This document shows, in pieces, positions 1 through 10,661 of a stretch of DNA of 64,000 bases. Position 1 is the stretch's first letter; every line of letters begins with the position of its first letter. The stretch spans positions 196,501-260,500 of the forward strand of contig NZ_CP104202.1 of assembly GCF_025244685.1 (NCBI RefSeq). Reading direction: 5' to 3'. The DNA comes from Chlorobaculum sp. MV4-Y (GTDB lineage: Bacteria; Bacteroidota; Chlorobiia; Chlorobiales; Chlorobiaceae). The notes beneath the pieces are model-generated. The model saw nothing but the letters and a program-made list of their open reading frames with translations, did not search any database and had not been told where the DNA came from. The translations under genes and the position numbers were made by a program.

Positions 1-384
1 AATTTCTTTGCTGCAACTGGTAGTCTGCTCCTGACCGACTTGGGAGATTCACGGCAATACAGTGTGATGAAGATCGCCAAAATGCTTACGGGCGTTAGTT
101 TCAAAAGGTTATTAAGTCGGTTTGTGGCAGGTTTCCCTGAGAACATATCAATTCCGGCGCGTAGGCCCAGCAGATCATCATTCTGTCGGCAGAAATCCTT
201 ATCTTATTTGGATAATAACAGTTATAGCCATATCACGTCAAATGATGATCAAGAGCATCAAAGCCTTTTGTGCAGTCGTAGGTATTGGCTCAGTTGGTGG
301 ATTTTTTGGATCCCCGCAGATTTGCCGTTTTATTTACATTCGGGAACATGACAAAAACTGAAAATCGCTCATCGATCGCTCATC
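1..384. other. Left edge, no supported gene
   Basis: One frame is open on the plus strand from the window edge to a TGA at about 351, but the translation is rich in Ser, Arg and aromatic residues, shows no recognisable motif and overlaps a second open frame of similar quality (122-361). I see no ribosome binding site or domain that would choose between them. It could be the decayed or frame-shifted end of an upstream gene. No tRNA, terminator or repeat is evident. Confidence 0.4.
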
Positions 385-588
385 ATGTTGAAATTCATTC
401 TTCTTCTCATAGCCCTGTGGCTGGCCGTGCGGTTTGTGTGGCGGCTGATCGTTTTGACGTTTACCGTCAACAGGTATAATAGCGTATCGGGTAGCGCTTC
501 ATCTTTTTCCTCTTTGCGCAGGCAGGAGGAGCCTGTTGAAGAGGCCGAGTTTGAGGTGATCGACAGCCAGATCAAACAAAAGGAGTGA
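385..588 (+). CDS. Small single-span membrane protein
   Basis: A 67-residue protein of unknown function. Residues 3-26 form one hydrophobic segment with an Arg-containing end (VRFVWRL), followed by a Ser-rich linker and an acidic tail (EEPVEEAEFEV). It resembles short membrane proteins often found upstream of rimP in Chlorobi and Bacteroidetes, but I cannot name a family with certainty. It lies just ahead of the rimP-nusA-infB operon and is separated from it by a rho-independent terminator-like hairpin at 686, so it may be a separate transcript. Start chosen as the first ATG in frame; the upstream bases hold only a weak ribosome binding site. Confidence 0.5.
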   Translation: MLKFILLLIALWLAVRFVWRLIVLTFTVNRYNSVSGSASSFSSLRRQEEPVEEAEFEVIDSQIKQKE

Positions 589-685
589 TCTTTTGCCGAT
601 TGCACGACAGCTGTTTGGCTTGTGTTCGATTTTTTTATACATTATGGCTCACTGGAGCACTGGCCTGTTAGAAGCAAAGTTTCTG

Positions 686-710
686 AAAGTGGGGGATCCC
701 CACTTTTTGT
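686..710 (+). terminator. Hairpin with T-run ahead of rimP
   Basis: AAAGTGGGG (686-694) pairs perfectly with CCCCACTTT (698-706) across a 3-base loop and is followed by T residues. It is a typical intrinsic terminator placed only about 30 bases before the rimP start, so it either ends the upstream small gene's transcript or acts as an attenuator in the operon leader. Confidence 0.7.
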
Positions 711-741
711 TTTCGGAAATTCGAGCGAAGCAATTGATACG

Positions 742-1263
742 ATGACGGATGACTTGATAAAGAAGGCGATTGGCGAAACGATCGCTGAACTCTCTGCCAC
801 AACCGGTGAAGAGATTTACGTTGTCGAAGCCGCTATTCGCGCGGGCGGCAGGAAAATCGAGCTGACCGTCGATACCGACAAAGGGGTCAGCATTGATAAG
901 TGTGCAAAGTTAAGCCGGGCCATCAGGGCGCGTCTTGAAGCGTGCGAAGAAGATATCATGCTTTCGAGCGGAGAGTTCGATCTTATGGTTTCATCCCCCG
1001 GCATTGGCGAGCCGATTCAGGTGCAGCGTCAGTATCTGCGTCATCTGAGCCGTCTGATCCGGGTGAACTACCTCGACCAAGAGGGGCAGCCGAAGGAGAT
1101 TGCGGGCAAATTGCTCGAAGCCGCCGTTGGGCCCGAAGTCGAGCAGCCCTCGATCACCATCGAGGCCGTCAAAGAGGGCAGGAAAAAAAGAACTGCTGGT
1201 GAGCCGCCGCTGACGCTTCGCCTCGTCGATGTCGTCAAGGTGGTTGTGCTGACCGGTTTGTAG
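742..1263 (+). CDS. rimP: Ribosome maturation factor RimP
   Basis: RimP (YhbC family, 173 residues) assists maturation of the 30S ribosomal subunit in the cytoplasm. The protein has the N-terminal alpha/beta domain with the family pattern GGRKIELTVDTDKGVSIDKC followed by LMVSSPGI, and a C-terminal Sm-like beta domain. An in-frame start 120 bases further upstream is possible, but that extension runs through the terminator hairpin and has no family resemblance, so the ATG at 742 is preferred. It is the first gene of the rimP-nusA-infB-rbfA-truB-ribF-rpsO cluster, an order kept across many bacteria. No anomaly in the coding frame. Confidence 0.92.
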   Translation: MTDDLIKKAIGETIAELSATTGEEIYVVEAAIRAGGRKIELTVDTDKGVSIDKCAKLSRAIRARLEACEEDIMLSSGEFDLMVSSPGIGEPIQVQRQYLRHLSRLIRVNYLDQEGQPKEIAGKLLEAAVGPEVEQPSITIEAVKEGRKKRTAGEPPLTLRLVDVVKVVVLTGL

Positions 1264-1329
1264 GTCATAGTTCCGTGAAGTGCAAAAACGAATCGCAGAC
1301 TATTTTATATCAATAAAGATCACACAGCG

Positions 1330-2913
1330 ATGCCAAGAAAGCAGCTAAAGGGTGAAACTCAGGATCAGAAGGCGCAGATCGCCAGCGCTTTCGGGGAAAT
1401 CGAGCAGTCGAAGATCTTTCTGGAAAAGCGCTCCGAGAGCGCCGCGGTCAAGATGGACATTGCCGACCTGCTCAAGGAGATCATCCAGAAACAGCTCAGG
1501 AAAGATTACGATCCCGAGGTTGAGGCCAATATCTTCATCAATCCCGAGCGTGGCGATTTCGAGGTGTATATTCTGAAGAAAATTGTCGATGACGTCGATC
1601 TTCCGACCATCGAAATCGATATTAACGAGGTTCGCAAGATCGACGATTCACTTGAACTCGGCGATTATTACGAAGAGGGGCCGATCAAGCTCGATGACTA
1701 CCTGACCCGCAAGTCGATCCAGATCATCAAGCAGTCGGTGCAGAAAAAAGTGCGCGACCTGGAGCGCCTGGCCGTTTACGAGGACTGCCTCGAAAAGGTC
1801 GGCGAGGTGGTGGCCGGTGAGGTTTACCAGGTCAGGCCGAACGAGGTGATCTTCACCTACAACACCTCCAAGGATCACCGCGTCGAGCTGGTGCTGCCGA
1901 AGGCGGAGATGATGAAAAAGGACAATCCGCGCCGCACGCCGCGCATGAAGCTGTACGTCAAGCGCATCGAGCGAGAGAAGGTGAATGTGCGCAACGACGA
2001 CGGCACCGTCGAGGAGCGCGAGAAGCCGGACGGCGGCATGAAGGTGATCGTTTCGCGCGTTGATGACCGCTTCCTTTACAAGCTTTTTGAAAGCGAGGTT
2101 CCCGAGATTCTCGATGGCCTGATCGTCATCAAGGGCATCGCCCGTGTGCCGGGCGAGCGTGCCAAGGTGGCTGTTGAATCGACCAGCTCGCGCATCGACC
2201 CGGTCGGCGCGACGGTGGGCTATCGCGGCAAGCGCATCCAGAGCATCGTCAAGGAGTTGAACAACGAGAACATCGACGTTATCTACTACACCGACGAGCC
2301 GCAGGTTTTCATTGCCCGCGCGCTTCAGCCAGCCAAGATCGATCCGATGACTGTGCACGCCGACATGAAGACCCGCAAGGCGCGCGTCATGCTGAAGCCC
2401 GACCAGATCAAGTACGCCATCGGCAAGAACGGCAACAACATCCATCTGGCCGAAAAGCTGACCGGTTACGAAATCGATGTTTATCGCGACGTGATCGACA
2501 AGTCGCTCGAAGATCCGAACGACATCGATATCATCGAGTTCCGGGAAGAGTTTGGCGACGACATGATCTACCAGCTGCTCGATGGCGGCCTCGACACGGC
2601 AAAAAAGATTTTGCAAGGGGGCGTCGAAAAGATCGAGGAGGCGCTGATCGGTGCCCCGAAAACCGAAGAGCTGTTTGTTTTCAACAAGGGGCGCAAGCCC
2701 ACAAAGCTTCGTGAGCGCAGGATTTCCGACGATGAGAAGCGGTACTGGAAGAAGATTGCCGAAACGATTTACCGCACGGTGCGTGAGCAGTTCAGCGAGG
2801 ATGAGTTCAAGGCGCTCCTCGACGACAGCCGCAACAGGTTGCTCATGGGCGAGAACATGGATATGGGCGAGAGCCTGAATCCTGAAGAGCGCTTGGACGA
2901 AGAAACAAACTGA
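1330..2913 (+). CDS. nusA: Transcription termination/antitermination factor NusA
   Basis: NusA (527 residues) binds RNA polymerase and nascent RNA and modulates pausing, termination and antitermination. Seen in order: N-terminal polymerase-binding domain (about 1-150), S1 domain (about 155-230, GEVVAGEVYQV), then two KH domains carrying GYRGKRIQSIV and YAIGKNGNNIHLA. The acidic AR1/AR2 repeats of the E. coli protein are absent; a helical tail of about 100 residues with many charged residues follows instead. The gene lies 66 bases after rimP and 86 before infB and is likely in the same transcript. Start is the first ATG in frame; a purine-rich stretch precedes it weakly. Confidence 0.97.
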   Translation: MPRKQLKGETQDQKAQIASAFGEIEQSKIFLEKRSESAAVKMDIADLLKEIIQKQLRKDYDPEVEANIFINPERGDFEVYILKKIVDDVDLPTIEIDINEVRKIDDSLELGDYYEEGPIKLDDYLTRKSIQIIKQSVQKKVRDLERLAVYEDCLEKVGEVVAGEVYQVRPNEVIFTYNTSKDHRVELVLPKAEMMKKDNPRRTPRMKLYVKRIEREKVNVRNDDGTVEEREKPDGGMKVIVSRVDDRFLYKLFESEVPEILDGLIVIKGIARVPGERAKVAVESTSSRIDPVGATVGYRGKRIQSIVKELNNENIDVIYYTDEPQVFIARALQPAKIDPMTVHADMKTRKARVMLKPDQIKYAIGKNGNNIHLAEKLTGYEIDVYRDVIDKSLEDPNDIDIIEFREEFGDDMIYQLLDGGLDTAKKILQGGVEKIEEALIGAPKTEELFVFNKGRKPTKLRERRISDDEKRYWKKIAETIYRTVREQFSEDEFKALLDDSRNRLLMGENMDMGESLNPEERLDEETN

Positions 2914-2999
2914 GAATTACCATGGAATTTCCAGGCAGGCGTCAGGGCGGCGGATTGTGAAGGAATTCCGGCAAGAGGATAATCATCCAGGAGAGGCCA

Positions 3000-5781
<2,782 letters not shown>

Positions 5782-5799
5782 GCTGAAAGGAGAGCCCTC

Positions 5800-6162
5800 A
5801 TGTCAATACGTACCGATAAAGTCTCCTCGCTGTTGCAGCGGGAGTTGAGTGCTATTTTCGAGAAAGAGCTGCCAAGAAGCGGGCCGCTGGTTACCGTGAC
5901 CGAGGTGAGGATTACGGCCGATCTTGGCATCGCCAGGGTTTATGTGTCGGTGATCGGTTCGGAAGCGCAGCGAGCAGAGGTGATGGAGTATCTGGATGCC
6001 GAAAACAAGATGATCCGCAAGACGCTCTCTGCGAAAATCCGCCACCAGTTCAGGCGGATTCCTGAGCTTGAGTTCTATGAAGACCGTCTGTTCGAGCAGG
6101 CCAACCGGATCGAGCAACTGCTCAAATCGGTCAAGCCTGCCCGGGATCAAGAGCAGCCGTAA
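5800..6162 (+). CDS. rbfA: Ribosome-binding factor A
   Basis: RbfA (120 residues) is a KH-fold protein that binds the 30S subunit and helps late 16S rRNA 5'-end processing. The sequence shows the family pattern: N-terminal RTDKVSSLLQRELSAIF, central VTVTEVRITADLGIARVYVS, and the C-terminal region PELEFYEDR. The ATG is preceded by AAGGAGA about seven bases upstream, a clear ribosome binding site, and lies 18 bases after the infB stop. Normal length for the family. Confidence 0.95.
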   Translation: MSIRTDKVSSLLQRELSAIFEKELPRSGPLVTVTEVRITADLGIARVYVSVIGSEAQRAEVMEYLDAENKMIRKTLSAKIRHQFRRIPELEFYEDRLFEQANRIEQLLKSVKPARDQEQP

Positions 6163-6177
6163 CCCGTATTGTCCGGA

Positions 6178-6912
6178 ATGACCACGACGATGAGCGAACA
6201 ATGCCGCATGCCCATCCTGAGCGAAGAGGGTGACTATCTGCTTGTGGACAAGCCGCTCGACTGGACCTCGTTCGACGTGGTAGCCAAAATTCGCGGCGCG
6301 TACAAGCGCAATGGCGCAAAGCGGAAGGTTGGTCACTGCGGCACGCTCGACCCGAAAGCCACCGGCCTGTTGATTCTTGCCACCGGGCGCAAAACCAAGA
6401 CCATTTCATCGCTTGAACTGCTCGACAAAGCCTACGAAGGCACGATCAGGCTGGGCGCGAAAACGGCGAGCCACGACACGGAGTCGGAGGAGTACGACAT
6501 CCGGGATGTTTCGCATCTTGACAGGCAGGCCATCCTTGAGGCCGCAGCATCGATGGCCGGAGAGCGGATGCAGCAGCCTCCGATGCACTCGGCGGTCTGG
6601 CACAACGGCAAGCGGCTCTACGAACTGGCGCGGCAGGGCCACGAGGTCAAGGAGCGCAAGGCTCGCCAGATCGAGATTCACCAGTTCGAGATTACCGGTA
6701 TTGAGTTGCCGTATGTCTATTTTTACACCAGGGTCTCCAAGGGTGCCTATATCCGGGTGATTGCCCATGAACTGGGGGAACTGCTTGGCGTTGGCGGCTA
6801 TCTCAAATCATTGAAACGGGTTGCGATTGGTCAGTACCAGCTTTCGGATGCGATGAGCGTCGATGCTGTCGTTGACGAAATAGCCCGTGCCGCTTCGGCC
6901 ATCGAAGAGTAA
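6178..6912 (+). CDS. truB: tRNA pseudouridine(55) synthase TruB
   Basis: TruB makes pseudouridine at position 55 in the T-loop of tRNAs. The protein (about 244 residues) carries LLVDKPLDWTSFDVV near the N terminus, the catalytic motif GHCGTLDPKATGLL with the active Asp, and SKGAYIRVIAHELG. It is the compact form lacking a long C-terminal PUA extension. Several starts are possible: TTG at 6169, ATG at 6178 and ATG at 6190; 6178 is chosen for the ATG and for its spacing to rbfA. It overlaps no neighbour and sits 13 bases before ribF. Confidence 0.95.
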   Translation: MTTTMSEQCRMPILSEEGDYLLVDKPLDWTSFDVVAKIRGAYKRNGAKRKVGHCGTLDPKATGLLILATGRKTKTISSLELLDKAYEGTIRLGAKTASHDTESEEYDIRDVSHLDRQAILEAAASMAGERMQQPPMHSAVWHNGKRLYELARQGHEVKERKARQIEIHQFEITGIELPYVYFYTRVSKGAYIRVIAHELGELLGVGGYLKSLKRVAIGQYQLSDAMSVDAVVDEIARAASAIEE

Positions 6913-6925
6913 AAAAGCAGGGAGT

Positions 6926-7891
6926 ATGCGCGTCGTAGTTTTGCAGGGCGATACGGTCCTTGATTCCGTAACCGGTTTACCGATTCAGCTTTCACCGGAG
7001 CCATCGGCGGTGACCATCGGTTCGTTCGACGGACTGCATGTCGGCCATCGGAAGATTGTCGGTTCCATGATCGGACACGCCAGAGAGCTGGGTCTCAGAA
7101 GCGTCGTGGTGACCTTCGAGCCGCATCCGAGAATCGTGCTCGAAGGTAGCGATGGCTGTCCGGTGCGCTTGCTGACAACCTTCGACGAGAAGATCAGTCA
7201 GTTCGGCTCGATGCCGATTGACCTGCTCTTCGTGGTGCGTTTCGACCGGCAGTTCGCCTCGAAAAGCTCCGAAGCGTTTATCCGCGAAGTGCTGGTGAAG
7301 ATGCTCGGCGCGCGCCATGTCACCGTCGGCTATGACCACGGCTTCGGCAAACGGCGGAGTGGCAACGAAGAGACGCTGCACACGCTTGGCGCGGAGTGCG
7401 GTTTCAGCGTCGATGTGGTCGGCGAAGTGATCGTTGCCGGTTCGCCGGTATCGAGCACCCGGATCAGGGGATTGCTTGAAGCGGCAAAGATACGGGATGC
7501 CAACGAATGTCTCGGGGCGCCGTACGCGATTAGCGGCATGGTGGTCGAAGGCGACAAACTTGGTCGCGCCATCGGATTTCCGACAGTTAATCTCGCCCTT
7601 CCCGACCGTTGCAAAATGGTTCCGGCCCATGGAGTCTACGCCGCCAGTGTCGAGATCGACGGCAGGGAGTACTCTGCCATGATGAACATTGGCCGTCGTC
7701 CGACCATATCGGCAGATGGCGAGGTGAGGGTTGAGGCTCACATCATCGGGTTTTCAGGTGATTTGTATGGACGGTTTCTGATCGTGAGGATGCTCGATTT
7801 TATCAGGGAAGAGAGGCGCTTCGCCTCAATCGACGAACTCCGGGCGCAGCTCGAACTCGATAAAAAAGAGGCGGGATTCTGCAAGAAATAA
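6926..7891 (+). CDS. ribF: Bifunctional riboflavin kinase/FAD synthetase
   Basis: RibF phosphorylates riboflavin to FMN and adenylates FMN to FAD. The 321-residue protein has an N-terminal nucleotidyltransferase domain (GSFDGLHVGHRKIV, and SPVSSTRIRGLL) and a C-terminal riboflavin kinase domain (LGRAIGFPTVNLAL, then GVYAASVEIDG and the MNIGRRPT segment). The start at 6926 is preceded closely by GCAGGGAG. It belongs to the nusA-infB operon and sits directly before rpsO, as in many bacteria. Length and motifs are normal. Confidence 0.96.
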   Translation: MRVVVLQGDTVLDSVTGLPIQLSPEPSAVTIGSFDGLHVGHRKIVGSMIGHARELGLRSVVVTFEPHPRIVLEGSDGCPVRLLTTFDEKISQFGSMPIDLLFVVRFDRQFASKSSEAFIREVLVKMLGARHVTVGYDHGFGKRRSGNEETLHTLGAECGFSVDVVGEVIVAGSPVSSTRIRGLLEAAKIRDANECLGAPYAISGMVVEGDKLGRAIGFPTVNLALPDRCKMVPAHGVYAASVEIDGREYSAMMNIGRRPTISADGEVRVEAHIIGFSGDLYGRFLIVRMLDFIREERRFASIDELRAQLELDKKEAGFCKK

Positions 7892-7951
7892 TGCTATATT
7901 AAGGGCCATTTTTTATTTCGTTATTTACAAACATATCACAGAGCAAACATC

Positions 7952-8221
7952 ATGGGTCTGACAAAAGAACACAAAACCGAGATTATTACGAAGTTTGGTG
8001 ATTCTGCGACGGATACCGGAAAAGCGGAAGTGCAGGTTGCCCTGTTCACCCGCAGGATCGCCGATCTGACCGGTCACCTTCAGCAGCATCCCAAAGACAA
8101 ACACTCACGCCGTGGCCTCTTGATGCTGGTCGGAAAACGCAAGCGCGTGCTGAACTACCTGAAGAAGGTCGATATCGAACGTTACCGCAAGGTGCTCGCC
8201 GAGCTCGATTTGCGTAAGTAA
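7952..8221 (+). CDS. rpsO: 30S ribosomal protein S15
   Basis: S15 (89 residues) binds the 16S rRNA three-way junction early in 30S assembly. Full-length family match: MGLTKEHKTEII start, ARTGKAEVQ-like segment written here as DTGKAEVQVALFTRRI, LQQHPKDKHSRRGL, and a C-terminal LKKVDIERYRKVL helix. A TATATT element at 7890 in the intergenic gap may serve as an extra promoter for this last gene of the operon. A strong intrinsic terminator follows at 8237. Confidence 0.97.
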   Translation: MGLTKEHKTEIITKFGDSATDTGKAEVQVALFTRRIADLTGHLQQHPKDKHSRRGLLMLVGKRKRVLNYLKKVDIERYRKVLAELDLRK

Positions 8222-8236
8222 CCGGGTTGCCCGAAG

Positions 8237-8266
8237 CCTGCGGAGACTGCTCTCCGCAGGTATTTT
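8237..8266 (+). terminator. Intrinsic terminator after rpsO
   Basis: CCTGCGGAGA (8237-8246) and TCTCCGCAGG (8251-8260) form a perfect ten-pair stem with a CTGC loop, followed by TATTTTC. It closes the rimP to rpsO operon. Confidence 0.85.
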
Positions 8267-8289
8267 CAAGAATGTAACAGAGTGAATGT

Positions 8290-9177
8290 ATGTTGGAAAG
8301 CATGACCGGATACGGCAGTGCCGAGCGTTCGGAAAAGGGTATGAAGGTGCTTGTCGAACTTCGCTCGGTCAACAATCGTTTTGCCGAAATCGGGGTCAAG
8401 CTGCCCAGGCAGCTGCTGTCGTGGGAGCTGGAGGTCAGGGAGTTGATCCGCGCCAGTTTCCAGCGAGGCAAAATATCGGCTTTTGTCCAGCTTCAGCTCG
8501 AAGAGGCCGAGCAGTTACCGGTGACTGTAAACCCTTCAAAAGTGAGGGCCTACAAGTCTCTTCTTGAAACCGTCCGCCGGGAGGCGGAAATCGAAGCTCC
8601 GGTCACCCTCGATCATGTCCTTCGCTTTTCCGAAATTTTCGAGTCGGACCATACCATTCTGGAGCACCCGGACGAAATCTGGCCTATCGCCCAGTCAGCG
8701 CTTATTGAGGCTATTGGTAATCTCAAGGAGATGCGCCAGAAAGAGGGCGAAGAGCTTGCGGCTGACTTTCTGTCGAGGATCGACGAAATCGAACGCACGC
8801 TCAAAGATATTCGCGAGATTGCCGCGGACAATCTCGAAACGATCCGCAAACGGCTGGCCTCCAAAATCAGCGCGATTGCCGGTCGCGATGTCGAGTACAG
8901 CAAGGATCGCCTTGAAATGGAGATCGTCATTGCTGCCGAGAAACTCGATATTACCGAGGAGTGCATTCGTTTCAACAGCCACAACAAGTTTTTCATTGAA
9001 GAGCTGAACAACAGTTCGAGCGGCTCTGGTCGCAAGCTCAATTTCCTCCTGCAGGAGCAGCTCCGCGAGGCTAACACCATCGCTTCGAAATCGCAGAATG
9101 CGGACATTTCGCAGAAGGTGGTACACATCAAGGAGGAACTCGAAAAGGTCAGGGAGCAGCTGCAAAACATCGAATAA
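8290..9177 (+). CDS. yicC: YicC family endoribonuclease-like protein
   Basis: YicC-family proteins act on RNA; E. coli YicC has been reported to promote sRNA turnover. The 295-residue protein begins with the family signature MTGYGSAE after a short MLES start, has RSVNNRFAEI, and a C-terminal half with GRDVEYSKDRLEMEIVI, a Cys/His-poor helix bundle and the conserved ending HIKEELEKVREQLQNIE. It lies just after the rpsO terminator and four bases ahead of gmk, the usual partner of this gene in many genomes, so the two are probably co-transcribed. Confidence 0.9.
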   Translation: MLESMTGYGSAERSEKGMKVLVELRSVNNRFAEIGVKLPRQLLSWELEVRELIRASFQRGKISAFVQLQLEEAEQLPVTVNPSKVRAYKSLLETVRREAEIEAPVTLDHVLRFSEIFESDHTILEHPDEIWPIAQSALIEAIGNLKEMRQKEGEELAADFLSRIDEIERTLKDIREIAADNLETIRKRLASKISAIAGRDVEYSKDRLEMEIVIAAEKLDITEECIRFNSHNKFFIEELNNSSSGSGRKLNFLLQEQLREANTIASKSQNADISQKVVHIKEELEKVREQLQNIE

Positions 9178-9181
9178 GCCT

Positions 9182-9769
9182 ATGAGCGCAGAACAGGTTT
9201 CGGGCCAGGGCAGGCTGATCGTTTTTTCCGCCCCGTCGGGCACCGGCAAATCGACGGTGGCCAAGCTGGTGATGGAGCGTCTCGGCTCTCTCGAATTTTC
9301 AGTTTCGGCCACGACGCGCCAGATGCGCTCAGGCGAGCGTGATGGCGTCGATTACCACTTCCTGAGCCGCGAAGCGTTTGAGAAAAAGATCGCTGAAAAC
9401 GGATTCATCGAACACGAGTTCTTTTTCGGTAACTTCTATGGAACGCTGCTCGACAAGACCAGCGAGGCGATCGAAGCGGGCCGCAATCTGCTTTTCGATC
9501 TCGATGTCAAGGGCGCGCTGAACCTCAAGAGGATTTTCGGGGACCGGGCGCTACTCGTTTTTCTTAAACCCCCGAGCATGGAGGAGCTTGCCCGCCGCCT
9601 GCAGGCTCGCGAAAGCGAGAGCCCCGAGGCGTTGAAGACCCGTCTCGAACGGGCGGAGATGGAGCTGTCTCATGCCGGAGAATTTGATTTTGTCGTGGTC
9701 AACGACGATCTCGGGCGCACCGTCGATGCGGTTGCGGCGCGGATCGCCGAGTTTCTTCCACAACCATAA
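9182..9769 (+). CDS. gmk: Guanylate kinase
   Basis: Guanylate kinase converts GMP to GDP with ATP. The 195-residue protein has the P-loop SAPSGTGKST near residue 20, the GMP-binding region with SVSATTRQMRSGERDGVDYHF, and the lid region with RLQARESESPEALKTRL. A longer in-frame start inside yicC is open but adds only a basic sequence without family resemblance, so ATG 9182 is used. It is followed 12 bases later by the omega-like gene, the same pairing as gmk-rpoZ in Proteobacteria. Confidence 0.96.
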   Translation: MSAEQVSGQGRLIVFSAPSGTGKSTVAKLVMERLGSLEFSVSATTRQMRSGERDGVDYHFLSREAFEKKIAENGFIEHEFFFGNFYGTLLDKTSEAIEAGRNLLFDLDVKGALNLKRIFGDRALLVFLKPPSMEELARRLQARESESPEALKTRLERAEMELSHAGEFDFVVVNDDLGRTVDAVAARIAEFLPQP

Positions 9770-9781
9770 CGCACTATTGCC

Positions 9782-10135
9782 ATGTCGGTCAAACCTGTCG
9801 ATTTGAACAAGCTGAGAAGTACGCATGGAAATCTCTACGAAACCGTTGTAGCCATTTCAAAGAAAGCGAGGGAGATTCACGAGGAGGAGCGGGCTGAACT
9901 CGAAGAGCGCCTGATGCCCTACAAGGAGATGATCCGGAACCCCGCGTCGGAGTCCGAATCGGAGAAGGTGTTTCCCGAGCAGATCGCCATCAGCGTGGAG
10001 TTCGAGTGCCGCGAAAAGCCGTCACAGCAGGCGGTGGCGCAGTATCTCGATCACCAGTACGATTATGTGCTCGAAAAGAGTCCCGAAACGAAAGTAGCGG
10101 AGAACGGGGATGAAGATGAATCTGACGGGGATTAA
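9782..10135 (+). CDS. rpoZ: RNA polymerase omega subunit-like protein
   Basis: A 117-residue acidic protein that I read as the divergent omega (Rpb6-type) subunit of RNA polymerase. Evidence is the NLYETVVAISKKAREIHEEE segment, which matches the omega pattern of an N-terminal helix with a conserved ARxI motif, and its position directly after gmk. The C terminus is strongly acidic (ENGDEDESDGD). Omega supports beta-prime folding and assembly of the polymerase. The 3' end overlaps the next gene by 26 bases, indicating translational coupling. Confidence 0.75.
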   Translation: MSVKPVDLNKLRSTHGNLYETVVAISKKAREIHEEERAELEERLMPYKEMIRNPASESESEKVFPEQIAISVEFECREKPSQQAVAQYLDHQYDYVLEKSPETKVAENGDEDESDGD

Positions 10136-10610
10136 CCAGATCACGCTTCGGGTCAACGATGTCCGGTTGTCCGAAGAGTTCTATGCCGGAATTCTCGGCT
10201 TTCGGGTCGATCACCGCGCCGGGGCAAACATCTCCTACCTCCGGATCAATTCCGACATGCTCGTGCTGGTCAAGGCGGAAACGCCGGGCACAGCCGATGC
10301 GCGCGACATCCGCGTGGATCACTTCGGATTCAGGCTGGCCTCTGACACCGAGGTGGATGAGGCCGCCGTCTATCTCGATGACCGCGGCGTGCACCTGGTG
10401 ACCCAGCCCGCGCATCGCCGCGAAGGGCGCGCCTTTTTCGTGATGGATCCCGACGGCAACCTGATCGAGTTCTACTCCATGAACGCCACCGGCCTTCAGT
10501 CGCCGGCGGAAAACATTGATACCCGCACGGCCAGCGATATCGCATCAGACTCCCGCCGGGAGCTTGCCGCTGGCAGCGATCTCAAAAAAACGAGACGCTC
10601 GCGGAAGTAA
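10110..10610 (+). CDS. VOC (glyoxalase/bleomycin resistance) family protein
   Basis: A 166-residue single-copy vicinal oxygen chelate protein. Seen are the first beta-alpha-beta unit INQITLRVNDVRLSEEFYAGILGF, a second unit beginning DHFGFRLAS, and the closing motif FFVMDPDGNLIEFYS. Candidate metal ligands are the acidic and His residues at these strand positions, but the sequence alone does not tell whether it is a glyoxalase, a thiol transferase such as a fosfomycin resistance enzyme, or a binding protein. A Ser/Arg/Lys-rich tail of about 45 residues follows the fold. It overlaps rpoZ by 26 bases. An ATG two codons downstream (10116) is an equal start candidate. Confidence 0.8.
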   Translation: MKMNLTGINQITLRVNDVRLSEEFYAGILGFRVDHRAGANISYLRINSDMLVLVKAETPGTADARDIRVDHFGFRLASDTEVDEAAVYLDDRGVHLVTQPAHRREGRAFFVMDPDGNLIEFYSMNATGLQSPAENIDTRTASDIASDSRRELAAGSDLKKTRRSRK

Positions 10611-10661
10611 GCCGGTTCTTGCCGTTTTTTTGCACCCCAACTCTTTGACGGGATAATTGCC

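Noticed and set aside
1..351. Gene at the left edge on the plus strand
   Set aside because: No motif, unusual residue composition, competing overlapping frame and no ribosome binding site.
1648..2616. A 322-codon open frame on the minus strand opposite nusA
   Set aside because: It is the mirror of a GC-rich, strongly coding frame; the translation is Leu/Asp/His/Val-rich low-information sequence with no domain. Similar long antisense frames lie opposite ruvA/folC (23037-24464), rpsA (50053-51507), ispH/flavoprotein (45057-46565) and nhaD (56466-57566).
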